Shown in pieces: positions 24,015 through 35,483 of a DNA stretch of 64,000 nucleotides. The notes beneath the pieces were generated by a model that saw only the letters and a list, made by a program, of their open reading frames with translations, did not search any database and was not told where the DNA came from. The position numbers and the translations under genes were made by a program. Source of the stretch: Acanthosoma haemorrhoidale (Eukaryota; Arthropoda; Insecta; Hemiptera; Acanthosomatidae); the NCBI GenBank assembly GCA_930367205.1, contig OV884009.1:103747189-103811188 (forward strand). Direction: 5' to 3'. The number at the start of each line of letters is the position of its first letter. Within the stretch, counting starts at the first letter, position 1.

Positions 24015-25095
24015 CTAAAGTGTTCCTGCCGCGACGGCGTCCTGCCATCGATGAGGGAACGGAGCAGGATTTAAATTGATGAATTCATCCACCGTAGGCA
24101 GCTCAAAGATCTTGTGAAGCTCACTGTTGCTCCGCTGCTCGAATGAAGTATTTCTGACCACTTTCATCAGTATACCGTTTTGAAATTGTTGGAGTCGCTG
24201 AGCTGTCGTATACGTCAGATAATGAAAAAGCGGTGCACCATACAGCAGAGTAGGCCTGAGTATACTCTTGTAGATCAGTAGCTTCAGACGCAGTGATAGA
24301 TTGGGGGAGGTTAATAAATGCGTAAGCCGGTAAGACTTCGTGCGTGTTAGCTTCAACATCTTTGTAAAATGGTTACTAAAATGGAGGTGTCTGTCCATTT
24401 TAATTCCCAGATATACTAGGTTGTTAGTTGGTGAATTTTCCTCCGTTCCTACTATGTAACTAGTAGGTAGTGGGCTTTTTCCCTTTTGAAAAGAGAAAAT
24501 TACGAAGTCAGTCTTACCCGCGTTTACAGAGATATTGAGTCTCCCCAATCTCTCACTCTGGTTACAGGCAACTTCAGCCTGTTTTAGAGCTACCTTGGCA
24601 CTCATGCTGCTGCTGTACACCGCTATGTCATCTGCAAAGGCAGTAACTGTGGTGTTTTTATATCGGGCTCCTACAATTTCAGACGTGTATACGTTGAATA
24701 GTACAGGGGATAATAGGGTCCCGTGAGACACCAATGTCAATCGAAATCATAGCCGTGGCTATGTTTCTATTCATGTTCTCAAAAATTACTTTCCTAATTT
24801 GCGGTAGCAAGCTGATCGGGCGGTAGTGGGCTGGGTGATCTCCGCTCTTGGCTGGCTTTGATAATGGAAACAAGATGGCTTGTTTCCATGTGTCAGGAAA
24901 GTACCGCAATCTTATACAAGAGTTGTATAAGTTCGCTAGTTGTACTATCCCTCTCCTTGGCATTTGTTTGAGCAGCACTATTTGTATCCCGTCGTGCCCG
25001 GGTGCTCGGTTTCCCTGACACCGGCGAAGAATCGCCTTGAGCTGCTTCGGTGATACAAACATGTGGTTCTGTTCAGCATCTACCGGAGGAGGCAT
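24015..25095 (-). pseudogene. LINE B copy 1 reverse transcriptase remnant
   Basis: Two overlapping frames. The upstream one (25095-24679) has the RT entry region: APGHDGI, WKQAILFPLSKPAKSGDHPAHYRPISLLPQ. It then jumps from a version of NIATAMISID to GVS, so the segment with the first catalytic Asp and the following helix region has been deleted relative to the copy at 41.5 kb. The downstream frame (24740-24015) continues with LLSPVLFNVYTSE, then the catalytic AFADDIAVYSS box, the NAGKTDFVIF motif, YLGIKMDRHL, and the thumb region KLLIYKSILRPTLLYGAP. It ends with PFPHRWQDAVAAGTL, shared with the other copies. Non-functional because of the deletion and frameshifts. Confidence 0.85.
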
Positions 25096-26322
25096 GTGGT
25101 AGTAGCCCGGTAATGGTCGGCTAGTTTTGTTGCCTGTTGCTTAGCAGTCAGAACATTCTCGCCTTCGTGAAGACAGACAGTGGCTGTCTTCCCTTTTGTA
25201 GTCTTCAACAGCTTCCAAAACTTTCTGTGATCTCCGCGAGTGCTACGAAGTCTCTCATGCCACTGCGCTGTTTTCCAGAGTTTCATCAAGCCCCGGATTT
25301 GCGTTGTGAGAGAATTCACAACGACCTTGGCTTGCTGATTTCTCGTCCTGTACCATCTATTCTTCCAATTATTGCGCAAGGCAATAATTTTTTGGAATAT
25401 GGTCTGGAGGTGGTCGCAGGGACAGTGGCATGGGAGTGTACTTCGGGATCGCAGTGTCTGCTGCGTCTTTGATCACATCAGTTATGAAAGCTAGTTGAAG
25501 ATCTACTTCTTCTTTCGTCCGGAGAACTGGCACCGTGTGCAGGTCATGGTAAATTTGCGACCGAAACAGATCCCAGTCGGCACGACGGTAGTCGTATCTC
25601 GTGGGGCGAGGGGTCGCCACTTTACCATCCACTGCATACAGTACTGGCCTGTGGTCAGACGTCAAGGGCTGTGCAACTAGTGATACGGTGGGGTTGTCTT
25701 GTCAATAGTAAGTCAATCGTCGAGGTAGCCTGCGGGTTACCTTTATGTCGAAAAGTAAAAGTCTGGGGCTGAACGACCGTAAACGGCGTTCTCACCAGAA
25801 GTCCCCCAGCCCTGTTTGTTGCGGTATTATACCACAGCGTGTGTCTCGCATTGAAATCTCCCACCACCCAGTGGTTAGACCTCTGCGCACATGCGTGTAG
25901 CAATGCTGAGTACTCCTGGAGAGACGCGTAGGTCTTTTGTATAGAGCGGTGAGGTAAATGGGTTTCCCCAAATTTACCTTAACTGTCAGGTGGTGAAGCC
26001 TGGGATCACTTGTAGTCAGTGGTGAAGCCACTTTCTTCCAATTAATGCCAAGGCGTATTGCAATGATAACACCACCGTAACCGGTGACCCTTTCAATGGC
26101 AGTTGAATAACCTTTAATGTGGATCGATTGAGTAGACACTCTCGTGTCTGTCAAAACTACAATATCTAGTAACACTTCTACCTCATCTATTTTGGTCAGG
26201 AGACCATCATAGTTGAAATTTAATATATGGTGATCTACCATTTTTATTGATTTCCAGATATTATAGCCACAATCATTTGGCTGCATAAATCGACGAGGGC
26301 AGTTACCCATTTTGGTCCACAC
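25080..26322 (-). pseudogene. LINE B copy 1 endonuclease and linker remnant
   Basis: Minus-strand pieces in shifting frames make up an apurinic-type (EEP) endonuclease. About 26240-26020 reads LTKIDEVEVLLDIVVLTDTRV (SET/TET position reads TDT) and GYGGVIIAIR. At 25655-25903 the frame contains WVVGDFNARHTLWYN, the catalytic GDFNA(K/R)H block, and then IDLLLTR. At 25665 TSDHRPVLY gives the SDH catalytic motif. The next piece (25379-25080) is the basic linker before RT: HERLRSTRGDHRKFWKLLK. At least four frame changes make it a pseudogene. Confidence 0.85.
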
Positions 26323-26329
26323 TCCAGGT

Positions 26330-27310
26330 CTTGGCGCTGATTGTTTGTCATAAACTTTAGCCCAGGATCTAGGTACTTACGTCTATAATTTCCTGATGTG
26401 TCTGCCGATGTGGTGGGAGCCGTTCTCGACGTGGAGGGGGCAACTGGGTCTTCATTTCTGTCCTGGAACAGCTTGTAGAGTGGGTTCTGCCAGGCGTTTG
26501 TAGTTGGCGGTGGAGCAGTTCTCAGGATTGGTTCGTTCTGGCGTCACTTCTTCTGCTGAGGCTGCAGTCTGTCGTGGGCGGCTGGTTCCATCCTGGCGAG
26601 GATCTCCTTTCGCTTCGCGCAGCTTCTGTAAGAGGTGGGATGCGCCTCGCCGCAGTTACAGATCTTTAGCGGGGCTGAGTTGTTGAGCCACCTCGTGGGG
26701 TCCCGCACATCTCACACATTTTTGTTTCTTGCTGCAGTGGCTCCGGGTATGCCCGAACTCCTGGCATTTATATCACTGCGGGACCCTGTTCTTTGTATGT
26801 GACTATTTTGATGATCATATGATTTATGGCCCTCAATTTTTTCAATGCGTCGTGGATCACAGAGAATTTCGTCGTGACTAGGTCAGGGGCAATATCTATT
26901 TTATTCCCGCTGGAGTCTGTCTTCCTCAGACTGCTTATGTCGAGGACGTCGGGCTCTGCTGTCGCGATTGCGGCATTAAGTCGTTGATATCCTCCTGGAC
27001 ATCTATCCCGAGGATAAGAGAGTTTTTGTTTCTAGGTCTACCCCTTGGAGCAAAGGAATGGAATTGTCTTCCCTTCTGCTGGAGTAGGTCTAGGATTTTA
27101 ATCCTCTCTTCCTCCACTTCTGGGTAAATTGTTACCCCCTCTTTCGTCTTCCTCAGGGTTAAGCGAATTATGTTGGTGGTTTTAAGCAGCTAGGCTAGTG
27201 AAGTAGTTGTCTCTCCGGAGGCAATAACTGTATTTTTCACGGTCACCGGTGTAGCGGGTTGTAAACTTTCAGGTGACTCGCTAGCGAGTAACTGAAATTT
27301 ATTTTTGACC
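26330..27310 (-). pseudogene. LINE B copy 1 ORF1 (gag) remnant
   Basis: Minus-strand fragments match the jockey-type ORF1 layout. The 27117-26935 piece (EEERIKILDLLQQKGRQFHS then NSLILGIDVQEDINDL) is the region preceding the knuckles. Upstream of it KTKEGVTIYPEVE is readable. At about 26770-26700 KCQEFGHTRSHC and KCVRCAGPHE give zinc-knuckle pieces. The rest is scrambled by stops and frameshifts. Confidence 0.65.
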
Positions 27311-27790
27311 TTCGTTGGCTGACACAAACAGTCCTAAACGTTAACAAACACTTAAGTCCTCTTCACTGTCCGGCGTTGTCGGCCTGGAAGCCGGCCACTT
27401 CCATCTCCATCATCCGAATAATGGTTTAAACACACAGAAAAAACAAAATCGGCAAAATTATTTAATAGGGTACCGTCCCCATTAGTCACAGCACGAATTA
27501 CACTTGCACTATAGTTAAGGGTTACCTTAAAGCGCAACGTGGTTCTCGTCTTGGACCGTATCCACCGCTCTTCAAGGGAAGGCTTTTTTTCTTTATGGCC
27601 CTTTGTGATCGTGTATGCCTTTTCCACACCATCTTGAGAGTGGGTTACTTGGCACGTTTTTTAAGACCACCCTAACGGTTAAGTCCCATATCCTAAAAGG
27701 TGGGGTAGATCGATGGCCTACATCAAAAAAGGGGTTTATGGCATGCCGATAGTTGGCCTACTACACTCCCATGTCGGGGGTTGCACATAT

Positions 27791-29504
27791 AACACTTTCT
27801 TAATCTGTTTTCGTATTCATATTTTCGCCTCTAATAAATATTCTGGGGAGAATTTTGCAACTGTGTGCTCTGTTTTGTTATACTTTTATAACCCAGAGCA
27901 ACGCCTAAGGTGAAAGTTGACTCGTGACCTCTAAATAAACTCATATTATTTTCATAAGGAAGCTCATAAAGTTACAAGCGATGTGGTTTTGACTAATTAC
28001 CCCCCCCCCCCTCAACCGCCAGAACTGCTTGTGATTCTAGTTGTATCGATTGCCTAAACGTTTCAAAAATAAATAAACTGCTTTACGGTATATTTTAACC
28101 TGTTTACATTGTTCTAAATATTTAATGTAAAAGTTTCTTTGTTTTAGTTAAGATGACATTTGTATGTTGAAAGCGCTCAGGATAAAAATATATCAACAGT
28201 TTGTGGGTAGACAAACCATTTCAATCCACGATTAATCCCAGCCCAAAACCAGCATATCACAGAAATATTTATTTTGTTTTAATTAATTCATTTTTTCAAC
28301 AGACGTTGACGACAAAAAGGTTTTTGCTGTAAAGCCCTAAAAAGCAACTGGCGCAGTAAATTTTTCTTCAGGCTGACAAATAATGTGGATATGCTCCTCG
28401 GTTTAAGTTAAAAGCTCAGATTAAATGTTAGAATGTATAAACGAGAATGTAAACGCAATTTATCCAGGTTGAATTAGCTTTGTTAATAAATCTTATTTTT
28501 TTGTACCATTATACCATTATTAATTCATTGCAAGACAATTCAATTTTAAGGAAAACAAATAATTAGTTAAGTATTTTTTGTACATACATATACGAAAAAT
28601 ACCATTGATGGTTTGATGAAATTACACCTTTATGTTCAGTTAAATATTCATTCAAATCATTTAGGCCAATGATAGATAGAACCAGGTTGCATGCGATGGT
28701 ACTCGAAATGCACACGCGACGGGGGAAAGGTTAATAGATATTACAATGACAATCGTTACTACAGCATTTAATGTATAACAAAATTAACTTAATTTTCATT
28801 GCCAAGATCCTGAAGAAATAATGATCAAAGCCAGTCAATTGATGATTGTATTTTATTTTATAAAACAATCACAAAAATATTACGAAATAAAACCAGCAAA
28901 GCTTTCAAGCACATAAAAATGTGAATACTCTAGAAATCAAAATAAAAACTATTTATTTATATTGTTTTTTCTAAAATTAAAAAATACTTAACAGATTTGA
29001 AGAGGGTCATTACCAAGCCCGAAGGAGGAGGGAGATTCTTTACTTTAAAATGTGCACGGGGAAGTATTTCGTGGTCGTAAAAATCATTTGATATAGAGGA
29101 AATATTAGTAATTTAAATTATAATCTATCCATGAAGAACAATAATTAATATACCCGAATTCAATTATGGAATTCAGTCAGTGAATAAATAGAAAAATAAA
29201 TAAGAATAATCTTTAATAAAGTAAAAAAAAAACGAATGGTGAGACTGGTCCTCGGACTTACCTGTATTTATGGGCAGATTTTGATTCAGAAATATTGATA
29301 AATAAATAAGAAGTTCGAAGGTGAATGTAAAACGTTACGACCACAAGACAGAGAATTGTGTTTGATCCAAATGCTATATGATGTAATTATGTACCTCTAG
29401 ATTAAAACATTGTATGTTAGCTTCATTATCGTGTTAAACTGGATTCACACAATTTCGAAATATATTAGCTCGATGGTACATCTCCTCTGGAAACATTCCT
29501 TCCT
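27791..29504. other. Non-coding stretch
   Basis: AT-rich sequence with a C-run at about 28001-28011 and no ORF of interest. No transposon terminus or RNA gene recognised. Confidence 0.5.
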
Positions 29505-29635
29505 AATAGAATTATTAGAAGAGAGAATAGAAGACGGTCGAAGCCAAAGATATGCAGCTTGTGCATTGGGTTACCTGAAACTATTGTTTGGAGAGCGATT
29601 ACACGGTACCCTGAGGCCACCCTAAACCTGTCTCA
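29505..29635 (+). pseudogene. Tc1-like transposase DNA-binding remnant (plus)
   Basis: Reads RIEDGRSQRYAACALG and, after a frame change, LPETIVWRAITRYPEATL. These match the first helix-turn-helix of Tc1 transposases (the GRSQR.VA..LG..Q..V.R...RYRET pattern). Only this segment survives; no catalytic DDE region follows. Confidence 0.7.
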
Positions 29636-29639
29636 TGGT

Positions 29640-29940
29640 AACATATGATTGCTTTAATTTCAGCAAGTCTTCTTCGAACAGTTTCTGTACATAATGCTGC
29701 TCCCAGAGTTGTACGAAAAAGTTGAGCAGTCTTCGTAGCAGTTCGCACCGATTCCGAAGCGTGTGTAGTACAATAAACCGGTCATCTCTTGGCTCTGTCA
29801 CTCGCGGCCGACCTGATCAGGGTCTGCAATAGCACAAGTATGTCTCCACACGGTAATGTCTAATTGCTTACCAAACAGCAGTTCCAGGTAAACTCAGACA
29901 GGCTGTATATCATTGGCTTCGACCGTCTTCCACTAAAATA
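29640..29940 (-). pseudogene. Tc1-like transposase DNA-binding remnant (minus)
   Basis: On the minus strand, starting near 29935, VEDGRSQ and AIRHYRVE repeat the first helix-turn-helix. GRPRVTEPRDDRFIVLHTLRN follows, which is the AT-hook-like GRPR and second helix-turn-helix of Tc1 transposases, then RTTLGAALCTETVRRRLAEI in a shifted frame. It faces away from the plus-strand remnant next door; the two share the GAAGACGGTCGAAGCCAA block in opposite orientation. No DDE catalytic part remains. Confidence 0.75.
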
Positions 29941-30324
29941 GAAACACGGCTACTTGCTTAACGTATAACGTATTTTTGTAAAAATTAAAATGAAAAAACG
30001 TTTGCTAATTTATTAGAGAGCAGTTAGTTACACAGGAAATCAAAATAGAAATTTATGTATAATTTTCTTTAAATAAATTTGTTGAATATTTATTGTGTTA
30101 TTTCTTCTTTCTTCATATTTACACCTCCTTGTCGCTGAAAACGTTTGATATTAATTAAAAATAACTGAAAGCCAAAATAACTCTATTAGGAAGCATACAT
30201 TTGAATTTTTCTATGAGGGCCACTTTTTTGGTGGGGCAGTGTACATCTAATAATATAATAAAATAATAAAACATTAATATAATATAATAATAAAACATAT
30301 AATAATATATTATATATATGGTTG

Positions 30325-30440
30325 ATATATATTGCTACGTTTGGCGAATGAGGGGTTTTCTTTTACAATTGTCGGATCCTTCTGCGCGTACCGGTGCTCT
30401 AATCTATCTGATACATAACTGTATCCAAATATATTTTCTT
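30325..30440 (+). repeat. Repeat R, copy 3a (start fragment)
   Basis: GCTACGTTTGGCGAATGAGG, a GCGTACCG block and TATCTGATACATAACTGTATC match the start of the 30.95-kb copy. Homology fades after about 30440 into CT-rich sequence. Confidence 0.65.
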
Positions 30441-30952
30441 TTAACTCTTCCCACTCCTTTTCCGAACTTCCCCTCGTCTTCTAGCTTCTTCCTTTATTCC
30501 TCTCGTTTCTTATTGGGTTTTATAAAATCTTTTATCCAATTTTTTTAGTAGTTTTTCCATTACATTATACAATATGCCTGTCCCATTTTGGTAGAGGACT
30601 CCTCCCGTGGTATCTTCATCTCGGCGCCTTTCTTAAACTCTTCTTGTTCTGGAGACATTTTCACACGAATCAGGAAAAAATGTTGAATATTTTAGATTCA
30701 ACCTATAACAATAAAAAGGACAATTACAACGTAGGATATCATCCTTGGGATCCCAATAAGGAGATAGTGGACATCAAAGACATAATCAAAAGGATGTCTA
30801 AATACATATCAAGATACATAATTATTTTGCAACCAAAACCAAAAAAAATGTATTAAATTATGTACTAACCAAAGAACATTCTTTTATTAAAAAACAATAC
30901 TCCTCCTCCATTGACCAATTCTTTCCCCTCAAGGGATGCCATAATGGTATAA
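30441..30952. other. Non-coding spacer
   Basis: CT-rich then AT-rich sequence between two repeat R copies. The 70-codon ORF at 30644-30856 has no recognisable motif and is not supported. Confidence 0.5.
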
Positions 30953-32490
30953 TGGTACGTTCAGCGAACGGGGGGTTTCATTTTATTATATATTTTTATT
31001 TATTTATTTATGGATACCTCAGTGCGTACCGATATACTAAGCTATCTGATACACAACTGTATCCAAATTTATAAAACTTTAAGCTAATATATTGTAACAT
31101 ACCTCGTTTCCAATATTCTTATTTCTGGTCGTCGGTATGTCCAATGATTCTTCTGCAACTGTTTTTTTTTTTAAACAGCCCCCACCACTGTGTTAATAGT
31201 GGAAATATTCTTTAATAACTTTATACTAACCTATCACAATGAATGGGAGTACCACCCTCACTAAAGGCTAGGCGTAAACTAACCTTTCCCTCCTCAACGC
31301 CACCTGGCTCAATCTCAATGCCCAAAGGAGAGATCACATGTTCGGTAATTTAATTTAATCAAAAATATCAGATGGTGGATTATGGAAAATCAAAAAACCA
31401 GAACATCTTAATATAAAGGCCTTATCTTTTCTAAGGATACATATATCCGCTTATATATTTACCTGACTTACCCACAAACACCACGCTGTTACGCTATAAT
31501 AATAAACGAATAATTAGAGTATTTAATTTGTAGGGAGGCCATCTAACTATTCAACCACTGACAGATTTGATTCCTCTATCAAATCCTGAGCGTATTGCAT
31601 TAGCTTGAAGTTGTGCAAAATGATACCTTACTCAAATATTCAATTTACTTACTATTGGTCCCAATGAATATAAACCCAAAGTAATTTACCTTAAAAAATG
31701 AACGTGGTAAAATAGAACATTATAGACAAAAGGTTTTATTAACCAAAAAGAACAAAAGGTTAAAGTGTTTTTGAGAAATGACTCATTTTAATATGAATAA
31801 AATTGATGAACAGATTACATTTATCTTACTAGCTACAAATAAAGCTTGAATCTTACTACTGTACATCGATGTCTTCAATCTGAAGTAGAAGCTACCTCTA
31901 AGCCAAGGTCCTCCGCAATCGTCTCCACCCAGTCCGCAGTCACCAGGTCCAGAGTAACGTGAAATGCTCTCTCAAAGAGCTGCCAAGCAAGAGATTCGCT
32001 CCGGGCAGAGACCCTCAGCCTTCAACTCTATTCATTATATTATATTCACCTAAGTCCTCCCCGCAACAGCTCTGGTCAGGGAATCCTCTCTGTCTCGTCC
32101 CGAATTATACACTTTCTCGTCTTGGACCGTATCAATCTCTCTTCAACAGAAGGTTTTTTTCTTAATAGCCCTTTGAGATCGTGTATGCCTTTTCACGCCA
32201 TCTTGCGAATGCGTTACTAAGCACTAAATTCCATACTAGCTGCTGAGTCCATATCCTTTTTGGTACTTAATTTCGTTACAGGAAACAAAAACAAGGAAGA
32301 GTTGTAAACTGTATAATCCTCCAGCCCCTATATGACAATCCGCAACAGATGGAGCACCCTTTCCTTTGGTTGGCCTACCCCCAAAACAGGGGTTTATGGG
32401 ATACCAACAGTCGCCCTTTGTCCCTTTGACCTCAGTCCCTTAACGTTATTTTATTATTTTCCATTACATTCCCCAAGTCGGGGCTTATAC
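30953..32490 (+). repeat. Repeat R, copy 3b (longest)
   Basis: Starts GGTACGTTCAGCGAACGGGG and runs to about CCAAGTCGGGGC (32480), interrupted at about 31095-31410 by a LINE tail. It supplies the uninterrupted versions of the sites occupied by the MITE and the LINE A tail in copy 2. No conserved ORF is found. The TGC...TGCA-like ends would fit a solo LTR but this is weak. Confidence 0.7.
31095..31410 (-). mobile_element. Truncated LINE 3' end inside repeat R
   Basis: Relative to copies 1 and 2 an extra block of about 0.3 kb is present. Its left part carries a T-run (about 31161-31173); read on the minus strand this is GGGGGCTGTTT followed by an A-run. The layout resembles a poly(A)-tailed 5'-truncated LINE of a third family. 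Exact ends and TSD are not determined. Confidence 0.5.
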
Positions 32491-33272
32491 CTATCTACAT
32501 ATATATTTATTTAATAACCATGATATATATTATATCCAAATGATCAATGAACTCAAATCAGAGCAATCCCTTCTCACAAATCTGCTTCCTTTGACCTTTC
32601 TATTCTTATCCGTGCTCCAAAACTTCAGAACTCTATTCATCGCTATCCAAGCTTATTACCTACACTTAGCCAGTTCCTTGTCTCCCTTGATTGTAAACAT
32701 TATACATTCATAATACGTCATTATTATTAGTATTTTCTCACATTTAATTTATTCCCAATTTAATATAACCCAACATCCTTTCACGCCTTTTTTCACCAAG
32801 TAATAATTCCTTACGTTCCTAGTTACAATTGTTAGCATCTATTCATTTGATTTCTGTTTCATTATTATACTGTTGGTTCATTGATGCCACTACATAGATA
32901 CATAGGCCCATTAATATTTATAAGCTAATCACATCAGAGCAACTTTTTATATTTTTTTGTCAGGTAGATATACTTATGTGTACCTATGTTTTATTCTCAT
33001 GGGGAAATGCCCCAGAACAAAGTATTTTTTTTCATTTCAATTATCAAAAACACTCATTAGCCCAATTGCCCTATTTCAGGCCAAATAGTTGGAGAAGTTT
33101 TAACAATATACACATGAATATTCATTCCTTAAACAGTATCATACTATACATTAGTATATAGTTAATTATATTTATTGATAATTGTTAAAAATATTGGGAT
33201 CAATGTAAAAAAAACTAATCACCACAACTAAAAAAAAAACAATTATTTCTAACATTTTCATTTATTTCACAG
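32491..33272. other. Non-coding, probable intron before the KLF exon
   Basis: AT-rich, no gene. It ends in a pyrimidine-rich tract and TTCACAG directly before 33273, an acceptor-like sequence. Confidence 0.5.
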
Positions 33273-33770
33273 ATGTGGCAAGAAATAGAATATCTTCTGG
33301 ATGAACCAACCGACGGAGCCGCTAGCTATGGGGATAGATTCCAAGAGCTAGCTGGTGAGGAACTTCTAGACTTAGACCTCCTGCTTAATATAGCGGCGGA
33401 AGAGCATGCGGATTCGTCCCCCCCTAGTCCAGAGCAAAGCGAGGTGGAGGAAAGCAGGAAGATGTTTGACCAGATACGTCAGGAGAAGGCAACAAAGAAA
33501 AACAGTGTCCATGGGTGCATGCACCCGGGATGCGGGAAAGTGTACACTAAGTCGTCACACCTCAAAGCCCACTTGCGGACACACACGGGTGAGAAACCGT
33601 ACCAGTGCACTTGGAAGGAGTGCGGCTGGAAGTTTGCCAGGTCTGACGAGTTGACCAGACACTACCGCAAGCACACCGGAGTTCGTCCTTTCCATTGCTG
33701 TCTTTGTGACAGAGCCTTCTCTAGGTCCGACCACCTGTCCCTCCATATGAAGAGGCATATGTCCACTTGA
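33273..33770 (+). CDS. Krueppel-like factor, three C2H2 zinc fingers
   Basis: 165 residues. Three C-terminal C2H2 fingers: C82/C87/H100/H104, C112/C117/H130/H134 and C142/C145/H158/H162, joined by TGEKPY and TGVRPF linkers. The recognition segments [14 protein letters not shown] and RSDHLSL are those of KLF proteins, which bind GC-box/CACCC elements in the nucleus as transcription factors. The finger wording ([34 protein letters not shown]) is closest to the KLF1/2/4/5 subgroup as I recall it. The first 75 residues are acidic ([24 protein letters not shown]) and may act as an activation segment. The ATG lies right after a strong acceptor-like TTATTTCACAG, so this may be a terminal exon of a longer gene with the Met internal. 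All three fingers in one exon is notable. Unlike its surroundings the ORF is GC-balanced. Confidence 0.93.
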   Translation: MWQEIEYLLDEPTDGAASYGDRFQELAGEELLDLDLLLNIAAEEHADSSPPSPEQSEVEESRKMFDQIRQEKATKKNSVHGCMHPGCGKVYTKSSHLKAHLRTHTGEKPYQCTWKECGWKFARSDELTRHYRKHTGVRPFHCCLCDRAFSRSDHLSLHMKRHMST

Positions 33771-34450
33771 ACTGAACCATTCACTTCAGCATCACCTACC
33801 CCAAGTATATTAAAACTTGGACAATGGCGACAAGTGTCTCATTATTACAAGTATCACAATAGCGTTTTTGTATATGTTTAATGTAAAATTTTGACCATCA
33901 AAAGTTATATTTTCAGTAGTGTGATGTGGGTAAAATTTTACGTAATTTACTGATTGTTATAGGTAATGTACAAAGAATGTAGATTCATATCTGCTACTCA
34001 TTAGCTTTTATATCAACTTTAGGGGGCGTATTTATACGTGTCTACGTTTTATTACGAGTTTATTGGCATTGTACTATGGCGTCTGTATTGAATTAGATTA
34101 TGGGTTTATTTACATAATTTATATTTTTCACATTTTGATTGTATTAAATATTTCTTACAGCATGGCTCTTATTTTACATACTATTAGTAATATTTCACCT
34201 ATAGTTGTATTTTATGTCTTACATTTTCGTATTTTTATTTTATATTTGATAATAAATCCGCCCTCTAATTATCACCAATCTCTAATTATCATCAATATTC
34301 CTTACGAACAATATTGTTCTTCCAGCATATTAAGATTTTTACCTTGTAAAGTTAGGATGAGTTTCTAAGCCTGTATTTATAGAGTAATAAAATATCAATA
34401 ATTTACGTACTAATCTGTAATATTTTAGGATTAAGACACGCTAATAAAAA
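33771..34450 (+). other. Probable 3' UTR of the KLF gene
   Basis: AT-rich sequence following the KLF stop. AATAAA occurs at 34251-34256, 34386-34391 and 34443-34448, any of which could direct polyadenylation. No ORF with family resemblance lies here. Confidence 0.5.
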
Positions 34451-34710
34451 GCGTGAATTCAATAATATTTATTATTTGAGAAATAAAAGACTAATTAAAA
34501 CAAATACATCTTACACCAAATTTGTTACATTTTCACTATAATTTAAAGATTATTTACTTTTCTTAAGAAATATTATTTTATTATCTATTGACAGCCATTA
34601 GGTGTGCAAAGGAGCTTACACATTCTTAATAATAATCAGTTGGGGTTGCTAAGTTATGAAGTTTAACCTAGTTCCTTTTGACATTGTGTTCGGTGGGGTT
34701 GTGGGTGTAG

Positions 34711-34990
34711 TTTTTTTTTTTATATATTTTATTCACCTGTATATTTTGAGGTCAACCGTAATGGGGATGGGATTTTTTAACCCTTACAAAACTTTTATAG
34801 ATGCAAACTATGAAAAGGAATAGGTCCGATTCCATGTACTTCCATGGACATTGTAAAGAGGAAGGGAACTTAGGTCAGTAAAAGTCCCTTAGTCACATTT
34901 TACATACTAAAACTATTAAGGACTAAAACTACAGACTAGAAAGAGCTCATCCTTGGGTTACAATTGGGATCATTTTTACGGTAAATATCG
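34711..34990 (-). mobile_element. Probable poly(A)-tailed retroelement tail
   Basis: A T-run at about 34711-34722 is followed on the plus strand by TATATATTTTATTCACC; on the minus strand this is GGTGAATAAAATATATA and an A-run, a polyadenylation signal with tail. The following 250 bp lacks an ORF and looks like a LINE 3' UTR. The family is not identified and the right boundary is a guess. Confidence 0.4.
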
Positions 34991-35483
34991 TCAATGAATC
35001 ACACTCCCACACGCGCGCGCGTGCCTGTTTGAAGGAATAAAGTCCTGTAAACTAAACTACATAAAAAGAAGCAAGTAATGAGTTCTTTGATTATTGTTTA
35101 TTTATTAACATAACATCTAAAGGCTGCGCCAAGTACGAAGGCATTGTTCAATTTATGCTTTTACATTGCGTTTACCTACTGTATTCAAACACATGTTTTT
35201 TGTACAATGTTATGAAACGAATATTTATTTATTGCTGAAGAGAGAAATTCTGCTTTCAAACAGGTACAAAGCAATCTCCATTTTTCTATATGTGGCCATT
35301 GTTCTGTAAAAGAGGCAGTAAAATAAGTTTAATCCATATATTAATATATTACTATAAGCTATATACCCAAACTATATACTAGTTATATTATATAACTATA
35401 AAGTGTGTTTAACAGAGGGCATAAGTGCTTAGGACATGATATAGTATGAAGAAATTATTTTCTATTAGCATCTAGTTTTTATT

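Larger units (their letters stand above)
23293..27345 (-). mobile_element. LINE B copy 1, jockey-like, decayed
   Basis: About 4 kb on the minus strand ending in a poly(A) tail (T-run on plus, 23293-23310) with AATAAA just upstream. It holds a gag remnant (about 26640-27310), an endonuclease (about 25490-26240) and reverse transcriptase pieces (24015-25095) in several broken frames. It sits inside repeat R copy 2. The 5' boundary near 27345 is estimated from where repeat R homology resumes. Confidence 0.85.
22299..27790 (+). repeat. Repeat R, copy 2 (split by nested insertions)
   Basis: Starts at GCTACTTTCGGCGAACGGTGG and follows copy 3b through TACATCGATGTATTCAATCTGATG and AAGAGCTGCCAAGCAA. 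It is interrupted at 22522-22668 (LINE A tail), 23067-23161 (MITE) and about 23293-27345 (LINE B). It resumes after the LINE with TCTCGTCTTGGACCGTAT (about 27541) and ends near CCCATGTCGGGGG (about 27780). The nesting shows repeat R is the older layer. A 91-codon minus-strand ORF at 27352-27627 is not kept in copy 3b and is ignored. Confidence 0.75.

Noticed and set aside
27352..27627. 91-codon minus-strand ORF in repeat R copy 2
   Set aside because: The homologous part of copy 3b has stops and frame changes, so the frame is not conserved.
33555..33758. Minus-strand and alternate-frame ORFs over the KLF exon
   Set aside because: Shadows of the zinc-finger coding sequence.
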